DNA from: Chloroflexota bacterium
Lineage (GTDB): Bacteria > Chloroflexota > Dehalococcoidia > SM23-28-2 > RBG-16-64-32
Assembly: GCA_022565075.1 (NCBI GenBank)
Contig: JADFKG010000008.1
Coordinates: 1 to 24,326, forward strand
Direction: 5' to 3'
Length of the DNA stretch: 24,326 nt
The translations under genes and the position numbers were made by a program. The notes beneath the pieces were generated by a model, which was given only the letters and a program-made list of their open reading frames with translations, was not told where the DNA came from and did no database searches. Numbering within the stretch: the stretch's first letter is position 1; each line of letters opens with the position of its first letter. Shown piece by piece: positions 1 to 6,467 of this stretch.

Positions 1-2
1 TC

Positions 3-413
3 GTTGCCGCCGCCGTCGCCATCGCGGCCGCGTTCATGCCGTGGGTGAAAGCGGAGGTGTTGATCTTCTCGTTCTCGGTCAACGGTATGGACCGCGACGG
101 TCCATACACCGCGGCTCTCGGCGCCGCGATCATCGTGGCCATGCTGGCGTCGGTCTACACGCGGCTTTCGAGCCGCCACGCGTTCACCGCCGTCGCCGTC
201 TTCGGCGCCGCGATCGCGCTCATCGGCTTCCTGACGTGGATCGACGTCCAGGGGGCGGTCGACGTCGACGGCACGGAGCTGGAGGAGTTGCCCTTCATCA
301 GCGTCTCGCCGCAGGCCGGGCTCGTGCTGACGACTGCTGCTGGCATCGTCGCCGGCACGCTGGGCCTCGCCGGCGGCAGGTTCGACGCGCCACCGCCAGA
401 GCAGAACGGCTAG
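3..413 (+). CDS. Partial small multi-pass membrane protein (5' end outside window)
   Basis: The reading frame is open from the first bases, and an in-frame hydrophobic Ala/Val-rich stretch precedes the first ATG at 36. The true start is therefore probably upstream of the window. The visible protein has four hydrophobic segments, roughly at residues 1-15, 36-54, 60-80 and 106-124 counted from position 3. A short polar loop (VNGMDRDG) follows the first and a loop rich in Asp and Glu separates the last two. It ends in a short polar Pro-rich tail. No catalytic motif is visible. The stop codon lies in the palindrome CTAG shared with the stop of the convergent gene, so the two genes overlap by 4 nt. 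The function is unknown. Confidence is good that it is a gene, but low on anything more specific. Confidence 0.7.
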   Translation, partial: VAAAVAIAAAFMPWVKAEVLIFSFSVNGMDRDGPYTAALGAAIIVAMLASVYTRLSSRHAFTAVAVFGAAIALIGFLTWIDVQGAVDVDGTELEELPFISVSPQAGLVLTTAAGIVAGTLGLAGGRFDAPPPEQNG

Positions 414-694
414 CTGCCGAAGCGTCCCGCCATCTCGCGCTCGTACTCCGGGAAGTAGCGGGCGATCACGGTCAGATCGAACGAGCCCAGTATCGACTCC
501 TTCGGCTCGCGCTCCAGCAGGAAGGCGAACGACTCGCGGACCAGCTCATCCGGATCCGCGCCACGGGCGATGCGGTCGCGGTCGGTCCGTGAGAGCGTCA
601 CCTCGTGCCGCGACTCGCTCCCGCCGTCTGCCACGCGCACGTCGAAGCGCCAGCCGTCGGCCGTCTCGCCGGACTCAACGCTGATCTCGGCCAT
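410..694 (-). CDS. Small conserved hypothetical protein (94 aa)
   Basis: This is a soluble acidic protein with no membrane segment and no catalytic motif that I recognise. The N-terminal half reads like beta strands (EISVESGETADGWRFDVRV), followed by a helical part and the tail REPKESILGSFDLTVIARYFPEYE. The chosen start is the ATG at 694. It overlaps the stop of the upstream hydrolase as TGATG, which suggests translational coupling. A TTG one codon earlier is possible but less likely. The pairing with an MBL-fold hydrolase suggests that the two proteins are made together; the role is unknown. The 3' end overlaps the convergent membrane-protein gene by 4 nt. Confidence 0.8.
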   Translation of the reverse strand: MAEISVESGETADGWRFDVRVADGGSESRHEVTLSRTDRDRIARGADPDELVRESFAFLLEREPKESILGSFDLTVIARYFPEYEREMAGRFGS

Positions 695-1368
695 CAAGCG
701 CCGCGGCGGCGCTCCATCTCCTGCCGCACAAACGGGTTCGTCTCCCTCTCGGCGTCGATGCGCGTCTCTTGCATGTGGCCAGGCAGCACTCTCGTCTCGT
801 CCGGCAAGATGAGGAGCTTGTCGATGATGCTCGCCATCTCCTGCTCGTAGTCGCCGCCGGGAAGATCCGTGCGGCCGATCGACCCGGCGAAGAGAGTGTC
901 GCCGCTGAAAAGCATGCCGTCGGTGTAGAAGGAAAGGCTGCCGGGCGTGTGCCCCGGCGTATGGATCACCGTCAGCCTCACCCCTTCCACCTCGACGACG
1001 TCACCGTCCTCCGGGTGGTAGTCGGGCGTCGGCGGGTCCGCCACTTCGCGGCCGACTAACATGAGCGCGCTCTTCGCAGCCTGCGCCGCGATGGCGGCCT
1101 CGTCGCGGTGCATCAGAAACCTGGCGCCGGTCTCGTTCTTTATGTCACCGACACCGAGGATGTGGTCGACGTGGGCGTGTGAGTTGGCGATCGCCTTGAT
1201 CTTGACGCCCATTTCGCGCGCCATCGCCAGGATGTCCTCCGGCTGATCCCCCGGGTCGATGCAGATCGCCTCGCCCGTGCGCCGGTTGCCGATGACCCAG
1301 CAGTTCTCCTGGAACACGCCGACGACCATGCCGCGCACCATCAGCTCGGTGACCTGAGGTTCCGTCAT
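694..1368 (-). CDS. MBL-fold metallohydrolase, glyoxalase-II-like
   Basis: This is a cytoplasmic metallo-beta-lactamase-fold hydrolase of 224 aa with a complete set of metal ligands. They are H64-A-H66-V-D68-H69, H140 in HTPGHTPGS, D157 in FSGDTLF, and H198 in LPGHM. The order and the segment GRTDLPGGD are typical of the hydroxyacylglutathione hydrolase-like (GloB/YcbL) group, which hydrolyses thioesters using two metal ions. The enzyme lacks the roughly 40-residue C-terminal substrate domain of true glyoxalase II, so the natural substrate is uncertain. It overlaps the next gene by 1 nt. A hexamer TAGACT lies 6 nt before the ATG, and no Shine-Dalgarno sequence is seen. This fits a leaderless message, although a 36-bp gap after the upstream sortase gene also allows read-through. 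Confidence 0.92.
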   Translation of the reverse strand: MTEPQVTELMVRGMVVGVFQENCWVIGNRRTGEAICIDPGDQPEDILAMAREMGVKIKAIANSHAHVDHILGVGDIKNETGARFLMHRDEAAIAAQAAKSALMLVGREVADPPTPDYHPEDGDVVEVEGVRLTVIHTPGHTPGSLSFYTDGMLFSGDTLFAGSIGRTDLPGGDYEQEMASIIDKLLILPDETRVLPGHMQETRIDAERETNPFVRQEMERRRGA

Positions 1369-1374
1369 GGCCCC

Positions 1375-1380
1375 AGTCTA
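1375..1380 (-). promoter_or_regulatory. Candidate -10 element for the MBL hydrolase gene (leaderless spacing)
   Basis: Read on the minus strand, TAGACT is followed by six bases and then the ATG at 1368. Transcription would start on or next to the start codon. TTGACG lies upstream, but only 12 bp away, so it is not a standard -35 element. Confidence 0.35.
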
Positions 1381-1404
1381 CCGGACGCGCCGCGTCAACG
1401 ACGA

Positions 1405-2157
1405 CTAGTTGGCGGCGACCACAGCGCCTGGCGCCGGGTTCACCTGGTTGAGTGTGGCCCGGACGACGCGCCGGTCCGAGTAATAGCCACCGAACTGGCC
1501 GCCGGTCGGCGAGTAGGCACCGCCACAGGTGATGACCGTTATCGTGTCGTCATTCGTGGGCGCCATCACGGCGAGGGAAGACGGATCGTTGGGATCGATC
1601 AGGAAGTTCTCCTCGACCGTGTAGCTCAGCTCAGTCCCATCGGCGGAGCGCAGCAGTATCTGATCGCCGACACTGAGCTGGTCGAGGTTGTAGAAGACGC
1701 CGGCGCCGCTCCAGGTTACGTGGCCGGCGAGGACGGCGTTGCTGCCGGTACCCGGTTCCGACGACCAGTTGTACCAGGCCACCTCCTGGCCGTTGCGAGG
1801 CACCTCCGGGATCGAGTCGGCGTCCAGGCCAAACGCGTTGACCGTCGCCTCGACACCGATGCGCGGAATGATGAGCTGGAAGGGCGTCGAGCCCAGCGGC
1901 GGCTCGATAACCGGCGCCGCGGTCGGCGATGGCGCAGGGGCGCTGTAGCGGTCAAAGATGTGGGCGGGCTCGGCGACGAGGTGCGCAGCAGACGGCGGCT
2001 CCTCGACTGTCCCCGACAGCGCACTGACGAGCAAGCCCGCCAGCAGCGCCAGCACGGCCGACGTCAAGATCAGACCACTGGCGAGCAGCGGCAGGCGTCG
2101 GAGCCAGCGCCGGAGAGGGCGCGGCGTCGGTCGGTCGTAGCCGGCGTCTGCGTTCAT
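1405..2157 (-). CDS. Class F-like sortase (membrane transpeptidase)
   Basis: Sortases cleave a sorting signal near the C-terminus of exported proteins and attach them to the cell envelope. This 250-aa protein has a basic N-terminus, one membrane segment at about residues 22-48, a Pro/Ala-rich linker to about 85, and a catalytic beta-barrel. The triad is visible: H146 in LAGHVTW, C211 in VITCGGAY, and R229 or R230 in YSDRRVVRATL. The short ITCGG motif with a nearby Arg resembles the class F (or E) sortases of Actinomycetota and Chloroflexota more than class A. No neighbouring gene encodes a recognisable sorting signal, so this looks like a housekeeping or orphan enzyme. A TATAAT box lies 19 bp before the ATG. 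Confidence 0.9.
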   Translation of the reverse strand: MNADAGYDRPTPRPLRRWLRRLPLLASGLILTSAVLALLAGLLVSALSGTVEEPPSAAHLVAEPAHIFDRYSAPAPSPTAAPVIEPPLGSTPFQLIIPRIGVEATVNAFGLDADSIPEVPRNGQEVAWYNWSSEPGTGSNAVLAGHVTWSGAGVFYNLDQLSVGDQILLRSADGTELSYTVEENFLIDPNDPSSLAVMAPTNDDTITVITCGGAYSPTGGQFGGYYSDRRVVRATLNQVNPAPGAVVAAN

Positions 2158-2176
2158 GTGGATAACTCTATTCGCG

Positions 2177-2182
2177 ATTATA
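2177..2182 (-). promoter_or_regulatory. Candidate -10 box of the sortase gene
   Basis: A perfect TATAAT on the minus strand predicts a start about 12 nt before the sortase ATG. The leader would be too short for much regulation, and no good Shine-Dalgarno sequence is present. The -35 region (TCAACC at about 15 bp) is weak. Confidence 0.5.
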
Positions 2183-2274
2183 AGAGGTGGCTCACCCGGT
2201 TGAGGAGACGCGGCGGAGGCGCCGATCGTTAAACTTGACGGTAATCCCCCTGAGGCACCGTCCGGCGTCCAAAC

Positions 2275-2324
2275 CGAGCGCTTACTCTATTCACCGAGCG
2301 CTTCCTCTGTATATTGAGCGCTCG
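2275..2324. promoter_or_regulatory. Three operator-like GAGCGCT repeats, exactly 20 bp apart
   Basis: GAGCGCT starts at 2276, 2296 and 2316. Each copy is part of a near-palindrome, YGAGCGCTYR. The 20-bp period places all three on nearly the same face of the helix. The third copy sits just before a TATAAT box at 2328. The same palindrome, as CGAGCGCTCG, occurs in the promoter of the nearby TetR gene (3345-3354). I infer that these are binding sites for that TetR protein. They could control the plus-strand promoter at 2328, the sortase promoter about 95 bp to the left, or both. Confidence 0.6.
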
Positions 2325-2327
2325 CTA

Positions 2328-2333
2328 TATAAT
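2328..2333 (+). promoter_or_regulatory. Candidate plus-strand -10 box (TATAAT) next to the operators
   Basis: This is a perfect TATAAT within TATATAAT, immediately right of the third GAGCGCT site. No good -35 hexamer lies at 16-18 bp. Bound repressor would cover the region where the polymerase contacts the -35 element. A transcript from here would run into the structured region 2391-2585. Confidence 0.4.
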
Positions 2334-2356
2334 ACTCCCATATACGCCCGAAACTA

Positions 2357-2385
2357 TTGACTCCCCTCGCCACAGGCTGTAATTA
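2357..2385 (+). promoter_or_regulatory. Candidate second plus-strand promoter
   Basis: TTGACT at 2357-2362 is followed by TGTAAT at 2378 (15-bp spacer) or TAATTA at 2380 (17-bp spacer). Transcription would begin near 2391, at the left edge of the hairpin-rich stretch. The -35 element is good, and the -10 is imperfect at either spacing. Confidence 0.35.
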
Positions 2386-2390
2386 ACTTG

Positions 2391-2585
2391 GGTGAGAAAC
2401 GAGGGTATGGATGTGACAAAGCTTTTCGCCAAGTGCGATCGAGAGGGAACCCTGGGGAGGGAACCACATCCATGCGCTCGCCACCCATTCCAAGCGGGTG
2501 GTCGAAGGGCACGTCTCAACGAGGTGAATGCCGCACCCCGCGGGGCAGCTACCGTATCTAGTTGGTTAGCTGTCCACCTCTAAAA
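2391..2585 (+). ncRNA. Candidate structured RNA of unknown family
   Basis: No convincing protein gene fits here, but consecutive inverted repeats cover almost the whole stretch. A perfect 9-bp stem pairs 2407-2415 with 2465-2473 and encloses a purine-rich internal region with GGGAACC twice. CCACCC/GGGTGG forms a hairpin with a 9-nt loop at about 2482-2502. GGCA...TGCC encloses CTC-AAC-GAG. A CCGC/GCGG element follows, then CAGCTA.CC paired with GGTTAGCTG. Two candidate promoters lie just upstream on the plus strand. I could not match it to a riboswitch or RNA family. The strand is inferred from the promoters; a 63-codon GTG reading frame here looks non-coding. It could instead be DNA-level structure. 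Confidence 0.4.
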
Positions 2586-2624
2586 AGGCGCAGATCCGCC
2601 GTGACATGGGCTCCACGGCGGATC
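2582..2624 (-). terminator. Distal rho-independent terminator downstream of tetR
   Basis: A perfect 11-bp stem pairs 2593-2603 with 2614-2624 around a 10-nt loop. Read on the minus strand, it is followed after six bases by TTTTT. It is the second of two terminators in series behind the TetR gene. Confidence 0.65.
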
Positions 2625-2626
2625 GG

Positions 2627-2666
2627 AAAATAAGGCAGGGCTGTCAGCGGAAACGCTGGCAGCCCT
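2627..2666 (-). terminator. Proximal rho-independent terminator of the tetR gene
   Basis: A 13-bp stem (one G-T wobble) pairs 2637-2649 with 2654-2666. The loop reads GAAA on the plus strand and TTTC on the minus strand. On the minus strand the stem is followed by GCC and then TTATTTT. It begins 12 nt after the TetR stop codon. Confidence 0.75.
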
Positions 2667-2677
2667 CCTGCGTTTAC

Positions 2678-3319
2678 CTAGCCAGTTGGTACGGGAAGTT
2701 CAGCCTGATCGGACATCAGTCGCCCAGCGTGCATCATGAAAAGCGACCGCATGGCGCCCGGCGTGTCGAACGTCTCGCCGCCGAGAAGCCGGCCGACGCG
2801 CAGGCCGACGTAGATCGCCATCAGCAGACTGGCCATCGCCCGCGCCTCCACCACCTTCGCATCGTAGACACCGTCGTCGATGCCGCGCTGGACGAGCGCC
2901 TCCAGCCAGTCCTGGCGCAGCTTCCAGGCGGATCGGCCCGTCTTGGCAAGCTCCTCGTTCATCAGCGCCTCGGCCCAGATCTCGATCTCCAGGCGCGTCA
3001 CGTTGTCGATGTCGGTATCTTGCATGGCGTCGAAGAAGAAGCCGGCCACCTGGCGGAACGCCGACTCCGCATCATCGGCCTCCGCGATCAGGCTGCGCAT
3101 GCGCTCCGTGGCGGTCTCCGCGGAACGCTCGACGACGGCGGCGATCAGCTCGTCCTTACTGCCGAAGTAGTGATAAAGGCCGCCCGGCGTGATGCTCGCC
3201 TCGTGACAGATCTCGTCTGTCGTCGTCTGGTGGAACCCAGAACGCAGGAAACAGGCGCGCGCGGCTTCGATGATCTCCATCCGCCGTGCTGCGAGTTCTT
3301 CGGGCTTGAGCTTTGGCAT
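2678..3319 (-). CDS. TetR/AcrR-family transcriptional regulator
   Basis: This 213-aa protein has the TetR plan: a three-helix N-terminal DNA-binding domain and an all-helical ligand-binding domain. The helix-turn-helix is at about residues 33-53 (TTDEICHEASITPGGLYHYF), with the typical SKDELIAAV after it. The C-terminal part, from about 70 to 205, is helical and variable, so the ligand cannot be named. Its promoter contains the palindrome CGAGCGCTCG, and the same motif recurs three times at 2276-2322. Autoregulation and control of a second nearby promoter are therefore likely. No efflux pump or metabolic target gene lies beside it, which is unusual for a local TetR repressor. Two terminators follow the stop. 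Confidence 0.93.
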   Translation of the reverse strand: MPKLKPEELAARRMEIIEAARACFLRSGFHQTTTDEICHEASITPGGLYHYFGSKDELIAAVVERSAETATERMRSLIAEADDAESAFRQVAGFFFDAMQDTDIDNVTRLEIEIWAEALMNEELAKTGRSAWKLRQDWLEALVQRGIDDGVYDAKVVEARAMASLLMAIYVGLRVGRLLGGETFDTPGAMRSLFMMHAGRLMSDQAELPVPTG

Positions 3320-3344
3320 TCCGTCTCCGGTTCGCTAAAGAAAG

Positions 3345-3354
3345 CGAGCGCTCG
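3345..3354. promoter_or_regulatory. Palindromic operator CGAGCGCTCG of the tetR promoter
   Basis: This perfect 10-bp palindrome lies between the predicted transcription start of tetR and its ATG, the usual place for a self-repression site. It matches the three sites at 2276-2322 in at least 8 of 10 positions. The role is inferred. Confidence 0.6.
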
Positions 3355-3370
3355 GTACGCTAGGCGAAAT

Positions 3371-3396
3371 CTATAGGAATCGGGGCAAACTGTCAA
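3371..3396 (-). promoter_or_regulatory. Candidate tetR promoter
   Basis: On the minus strand a perfect TTGACA (3396-3391) is followed after 15 bp by TATAGA (3375-3370 region). The start would be near 3363, just upstream of the operator palindrome. The spacer is shorter than ideal; a 17-bp spacer would give TAGATT. Confidence 0.5.
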
Positions 3397-3497
3397 GGAA
3401 CTCACCACCGGGACTCTAGAATCATTGGGCAATCGACCGCCACTTGCCACTTGCGCCCGGCTTTAGGTCAGGCAACATTCCGGCGTGGCTACGTAAC

Positions 3498-3542
3498 ACG
3501 CAGAAGCTGACGAAGACGCAGAAGCCAGATCACACGCAGAAG
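3498..3542. repeat. Three 9-bp direct repeats (ACGCAGAAG) with an 18-bp period
   Basis: ACGCAGAAG occurs at 3498, 3516 and 3534 with exactly 18 bp between starts. The spacers differ from one another. The array lies between the tetR promoter and the stop of the next gene, in a stretch (3420-3582) with no convincing gene. In one frame it would read Thr-Gln-Lys every six codons, but that frame has only a weak TTG start. It may be a protein-binding array or a small tandem repeat. Confidence 0.6.
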
Positions 3543-3582
3543 TCCTAACCAGATGTCACTGCGTGGCGCAGCAGCGTTATCG

Positions 3583-3888
3583 TCAGCGTGTGGAAGGTGC
3601 GGCTGGCGACGCCGCCTTCAGGATCTCGTTCTGCTTCCGCAGCAGCTTGTTCTGTACTCGAACCAGCCTGGCGAGCTCATCGCTCTGCTTCTCGATCCGG
3701 CGCATTGTCGACATCATCACCTTAGGTGGCGAGGCCTCCGGCATCATCTCCATGCCGCGCTCCATCACCGTGCCCGACACGCTGGAGAGGTTCTCCTGCA
3801 GGCGGGCCCGCTGCTCGGCGGGCAGAACACGGCGCAAGACAGCGACGATGCCGATCCCGATGACCATCATCAAAAGCAACTTCCTCAT
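3583..3888 (-). CDS. Small single-pass membrane protein with coiled coil
   Basis: The 101-aa protein has a hydrophobic N-terminal segment at residues 3-18 (LLLMMVIGIGIVAVL) followed by a basic, helical region. A Met-rich centre (MERGMEMMPE, then SPPKVMMSTMRRI) precedes a C-terminal stretch with heptad-like spacing (LARLVRVQNKLLRKQNEIL), probably a coiled coil. The start is firm: AGGAGGT lies 5 bp before the ATG. No enzymatic motif is present and no family name is recognised. It lies alone between a repeat-bearing intergenic region and the methyltransferase/UbiA-like operon, which is on the same strand 140 bp upstream. Confidence 0.82.
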   Translation of the reverse strand: MRKLLLMMVIGIGIVAVLRRVLPAEQRARLQENLSSVSGTVMERGMEMMPEASPPKVMMSTMRRIEKQSDELARLVRVQNKLLRKQNEILKAASPAAPSTR

Positions 3889-4028
3889 TGTTACCTCCTA
3901 AACTACGACCTCTGGCCGTTCCACCTCACCCCGACAATTCTCTAGACATCGCCAGATTACACCCAATGTCGGTCGCGCTCAGAACGAGCGCAGATCGGAT
4001 ACCGCTGAGCCGCCCGCGACGGCGTTCG

Positions 4029-4787
4029 CTATCGAAACGCCACCAGCACGGCCAGGCCACCCGCGAATATCGAAGCCGAGATGAGCAGAAGCGCCCGCTC
4101 ATCTGACGCCGTTGCCCAACGGCGGTCAATCATTTCCACCGTGCCGTCGCTGTGATACACGCTGCCTTCGATGCTGCGTGCGCTGCGCCGCAGCCCACGA
4201 ACGCGCTTGCTCAGGGTGCGCTGCGCAAGGCTCAGTGTGAAGGCCATGGCCGCCCCCAGCGCCACAGCAATGCTCAACCGCTCGGCGGTTACGAAGTAGG
4301 CTGTAAGCAGCGGGAACGAACCCCACGAGACAGCGAACCAGACGTCCGAGTGGAAGCGCCGTCCAAACCACTCCAGGTTGTAGGCGGGCGCGATGAACAG
4401 TCCGAAGGCCATAAACACGAGCAGCCACGGCGAGACCTCGACGGCGCCTAGTACACCGATCAGCACGGCCGCCCCGAGCGAAAGGCTGGCCAGGACGACG
4501 AGGACGCCCGACGAGATACGGGTCCCCAGCGGCCGGCCCTGAAGCTCGTCCAGAGCGTGAGCCGCGACCCCAACCGCAAGGAAGAAGGCGACGAGAGTCG
4601 CTGCCAGACGGTCATAGTGAGGCGCGCCGGCGAGCGCCGCGCCCCAGATAACGTAACTCAGATGCCAGAGCGTATAGGGCGGGTGCAGCAGCGTCGCATA
4701 GTCTCGCCAGCCACCCGGCGAGAGCGCGTAGAACGCCGGGCGCACCTTTGACGGGGCCTCCGTGCGCGGAGAGAAGCCCAGCTTCAT
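4029..4787 (-). CDS. Polytopic membrane protein, UbiA prenyltransferase-like
   Basis: This 252-aa protein has seven or eight hydrophobic helices. The segment WHLSYVIWGAAL, followed by AHALDELQGRPLGTRIS around D80, resembles the first Asp-rich motif region of UbiA-type intramembrane prenyltransferases. The classical NDxxDxxxD is reduced to an H-x2-DE pattern, and the second Asp-rich motif is not evident. The remaining helices include APAYNLEWFGRRFHSDVWFAVSWGSFPLLTAYF. It overlaps the methyltransferase gene by 4 nt (ATGA), so the two are co-translated. A quinone- or polyprenyl-lipid-modifying role is a reasonable inference; with a degenerate motif it may not be a prenyltransferase. Confidence 0.75.
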   Translation of the reverse strand: MKLGFSPRTEAPSKVRPAFYALSPGGWRDYATLLHPPYTLWHLSYVIWGAALAGAPHYDRLAATLVAFFLAVGVAAHALDELQGRPLGTRISSGVLVVLASLSLGAAVLIGVLGAVEVSPWLLVFMAFGLFIAPAYNLEWFGRRFHSDVWFAVSWGSFPLLTAYFVTAERLSIAVALGAAMAFTLSLAQRTLSKRVRGLRRSARSIEGSVYHSDGTVEMIDRRWATASDERALLLISASIFAGGLAVLVAFR

Positions 4788-5509
4788 CGCCTGGTACCCC
4801 AGATGATCAATGCGCCGCCAACCGTCAGACGCCGAGACCGCACGTTGGTGAACCCGGCGTCACGCCAGGCGGACAGGAGCTTATCCTCTGGCCAACGATG
4901 ATAGAAGTCACGAATGCTGGGGCCGAGGAAGGCCCCCACGCGCTGCCAATCGCCAGAAAACAGACGTCCTCCCGCCGGGAGCACCACATCGGTGTAGAGC
5001 CGCCAGAGGGGATACCAGAGGCCATGCGGCACCGCGAAGTCGAGCGACGCCATCGTTCCGCCCGGCCTCAGCAGGCGGCCCAGGGATTCCAGCGTGCCGG
5101 GAACATCGTGGACGTAGCGGAGGAGATACGCAAACGTCATCGCATCAAAGGAACCGTCCTGGAATGGCGGCGCCTCGGCGGTGCACTCCACCAGATCGAG
5201 ATGGGCATCGCGCCGATCAGCTCGCTCCTGGGCCCGGCGCAGCATCGCCCGAGTGACGTCGCAGGCCACGACTTCGACTCCCCGCTGGTGAAGATCGAGC
5301 GCGATCGTACCGGTCCCGGTCGCCATGTCGAGGACACGCGCGCCATGCGGCAAGTTCAACCTCGAGAGAAGAATGCGATGCCAGGCGCGGTAGCGAAAGA
5401 GGCTCAGGACGACGGCCGGGGTGTCATAGTCCCGGGCGATCGGCGAAAACACGCGTTGAGGGAGATCGGAGGCTTCGGACGGAAGGGGCGTTCTACGACT
5501 TTTTTTCAT
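4784..5509 (-). CDS. Class I SAM-dependent methyltransferase, UbiE/MenG-like
   Basis: The 241-aa protein has the Rossmann-type methyltransferase core. Motif I is VLDMATGTGT (residues 59-68), followed by VVACDVTRAML, then CTAEAPPFQDGSFDAMTFAYLLRYV, and LLRPGGTMASLDFAVP. The N-terminal RVFSPIARDYD and the spacing are typical of UbiE/MenG C-methyltransferases of quinone synthesis, but this subgroup is broad. It overlaps the UbiA-like gene downstream by 4 nt. Together they form a two-gene unit resembling the prenylation and methylation steps of a lipoquinone pathway. TATACA lies 4 nt before the ATG and no Shine-Dalgarno sequence is visible, so the message may have almost no leader. Confidence 0.88.
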   Translation of the reverse strand: MKKSRRTPLPSEASDLPQRVFSPIARDYDTPAVVLSLFRYRAWHRILLSRLNLPHGARVLDMATGTGTIALDLHQRGVEVVACDVTRAMLRRAQERADRRDAHLDLVECTAEAPPFQDGSFDAMTFAYLLRYVHDVPGTLESLGRLLRPGGTMASLDFAVPHGLWYPLWRLYTDVVLPAGGRLFSGDWQRVGAFLGPSIRDFYHRWPEDKLLSAWRDAGFTNVRSRRLTVGGALIIWGTRR

Positions 5510-5592
5510 GCGATGTATATCCTAAACGTCTGACGCCGCCACATCGAACAAACTGTTTCGTTTCGGCGTAGTATGTGCGCGAGGGATCTCAT

Positions 5593-6372
5593 ATGGCGCT
5601 TACCCGCAGAGAAGCAAAGGCGTTGGCCCGCTGGCGCCCGGCGACGAACAATCTCGTGAACCGGACGATGGCGTTTATCTGCGTCAACCTCTCGAAATTC
5701 ATCCTGACCAAGATGAACTCGTTGGAGATCCAGGGCGTCGAGAAGTTCGAGGCTCTGAAAGAGCGGGCAGGCCGCGGCCTACTGACGTTCAGCAATCACA
5801 CGGGGCTTTTCGACGACCCGCTGCTTCCGTCTAATTTCCCCCTGGGAAACTACGACGAGATCCGCTGGGTCGCGACAGACGCTCTCAACTTCTTCAGCAC
5901 TTGGCCGACGGCGTTCGTGTTCAGCTCGGGGAAGGGCGTGCCGGTGGCCAGGGGCGCCGGGTTCGACCAGCCGGGGTTTGACTTCCTGCGCGACCGGCTC
6001 GGGGAGGGCCACTGGGTGCACATCTTCCCGGAAGGAGGACGGACGCGGCGAGAGGACGGTCGTCTTAAAGAATTCAAGGCAGGTGTTGGCCGTCTGATCG
6101 CGGAAACGAACCCTATCGGTCTTCCGTTCTATCATTACGGCATGCACGAGGTGCTCCCCATCGGTGCGAAGTTCCCACGCTGGGGCAAGAACGTGCGGCT
6201 CATGTTCGGGGATGCGATCGACTTCAACAAGGAGCTAGTGGGTCAGATCGCTGGGACCGACGAGGCTACGCAGCGCGGCCCTGGACTCTGGGACGCACTC
6301 ACCGGCTACACGCATGAGGTCTTGAGCAACCTTGAGCGGGTGGTTCGGGCTAAAGGCTCAATCGACGGATAG
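5593..6372 (+). CDS. 1-acylglycerol-3-phosphate acyltransferase family protein, tafazzin-like
   Basis: This family moves acyl chains onto lysophospholipids at the inner face of the membrane. Over 259 aa the protein shows the catalytic HX4D as H69-TGLF-D74 within FSNHTGLFDDP, and the substrate-phosphate motif FPEGGRTR around E147. The sequence after HX4D (WVATDALNFFS, GKGVPVARGAGFDQPG) is closer to tafazzin-like remodelling enzymes than to PlsC. The start at ATG 5593 is chosen because GAGGG lies 7 bp upstream; GTG at 5575 would add six residues without a ribosome site. It is divergent from the methyltransferase gene, with 83 bp between starts. Confidence 0.88.
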   Translation: MALTRREAKALARWRPATNNLVNRTMAFICVNLSKFILTKMNSLEIQGVEKFEALKERAGRGLLTFSNHTGLFDDPLLPSNFPLGNYDEIRWVATDALNFFSTWPTAFVFSSGKGVPVARGAGFDQPGFDFLRDRLGEGHWVHIFPEGGRTRREDGRLKEFKAGVGRLIAETNPIGLPFYHYGMHEVLPIGAKFPRWGKNVRLMFGDAIDFNKELVGQIAGTDEATQRGPGLWDALTGYTHEVLSNLERVVRAKGSIDG

Positions 6373-6467
6373 GTTTTTGCGGTTGCCGGAGGCAGATTGA
6401 ACCTCTCAACAGCGTGCGTCACCGTAGTTCCCGACCGCGGCGCGTCCCGATCTTGGTATAGTCCTCA

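Noticed and set aside
2430..2575. Resemblance to a ydaO (cyclic di-AMP) riboswitch or a T-box leader: GGGAACC, CAACGAGGTGAA, CAGCTACC
   Set aside because: Only short pieces match and their order and pairing do not fit. The T-box UGGN that should pair with the tRNA end is absent, and no gene follows in the right place.
2392..2583. A 63-codon plus-strand frame in the hairpin region
   Set aside because: It has a weak GTG start, no ribosome site, an unnatural composition, and it coincides with dense inverted repeats.
3965..4000. GCGCTC/GAGCGC inverted repeat as another TetR operator
   Set aside because: The halves are separated by 5 bp, and neither half forms the compact GAGCGCT(C/T) palindrome. 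At best it is a small hairpin.
4748..5533. Long plus-strand frame opposite the methyltransferase gene
   Set aside because: The opposite strand has clear methyltransferase motifs. The plus-strand product shows no domain and is typical of antisense frames in GC-rich DNA.
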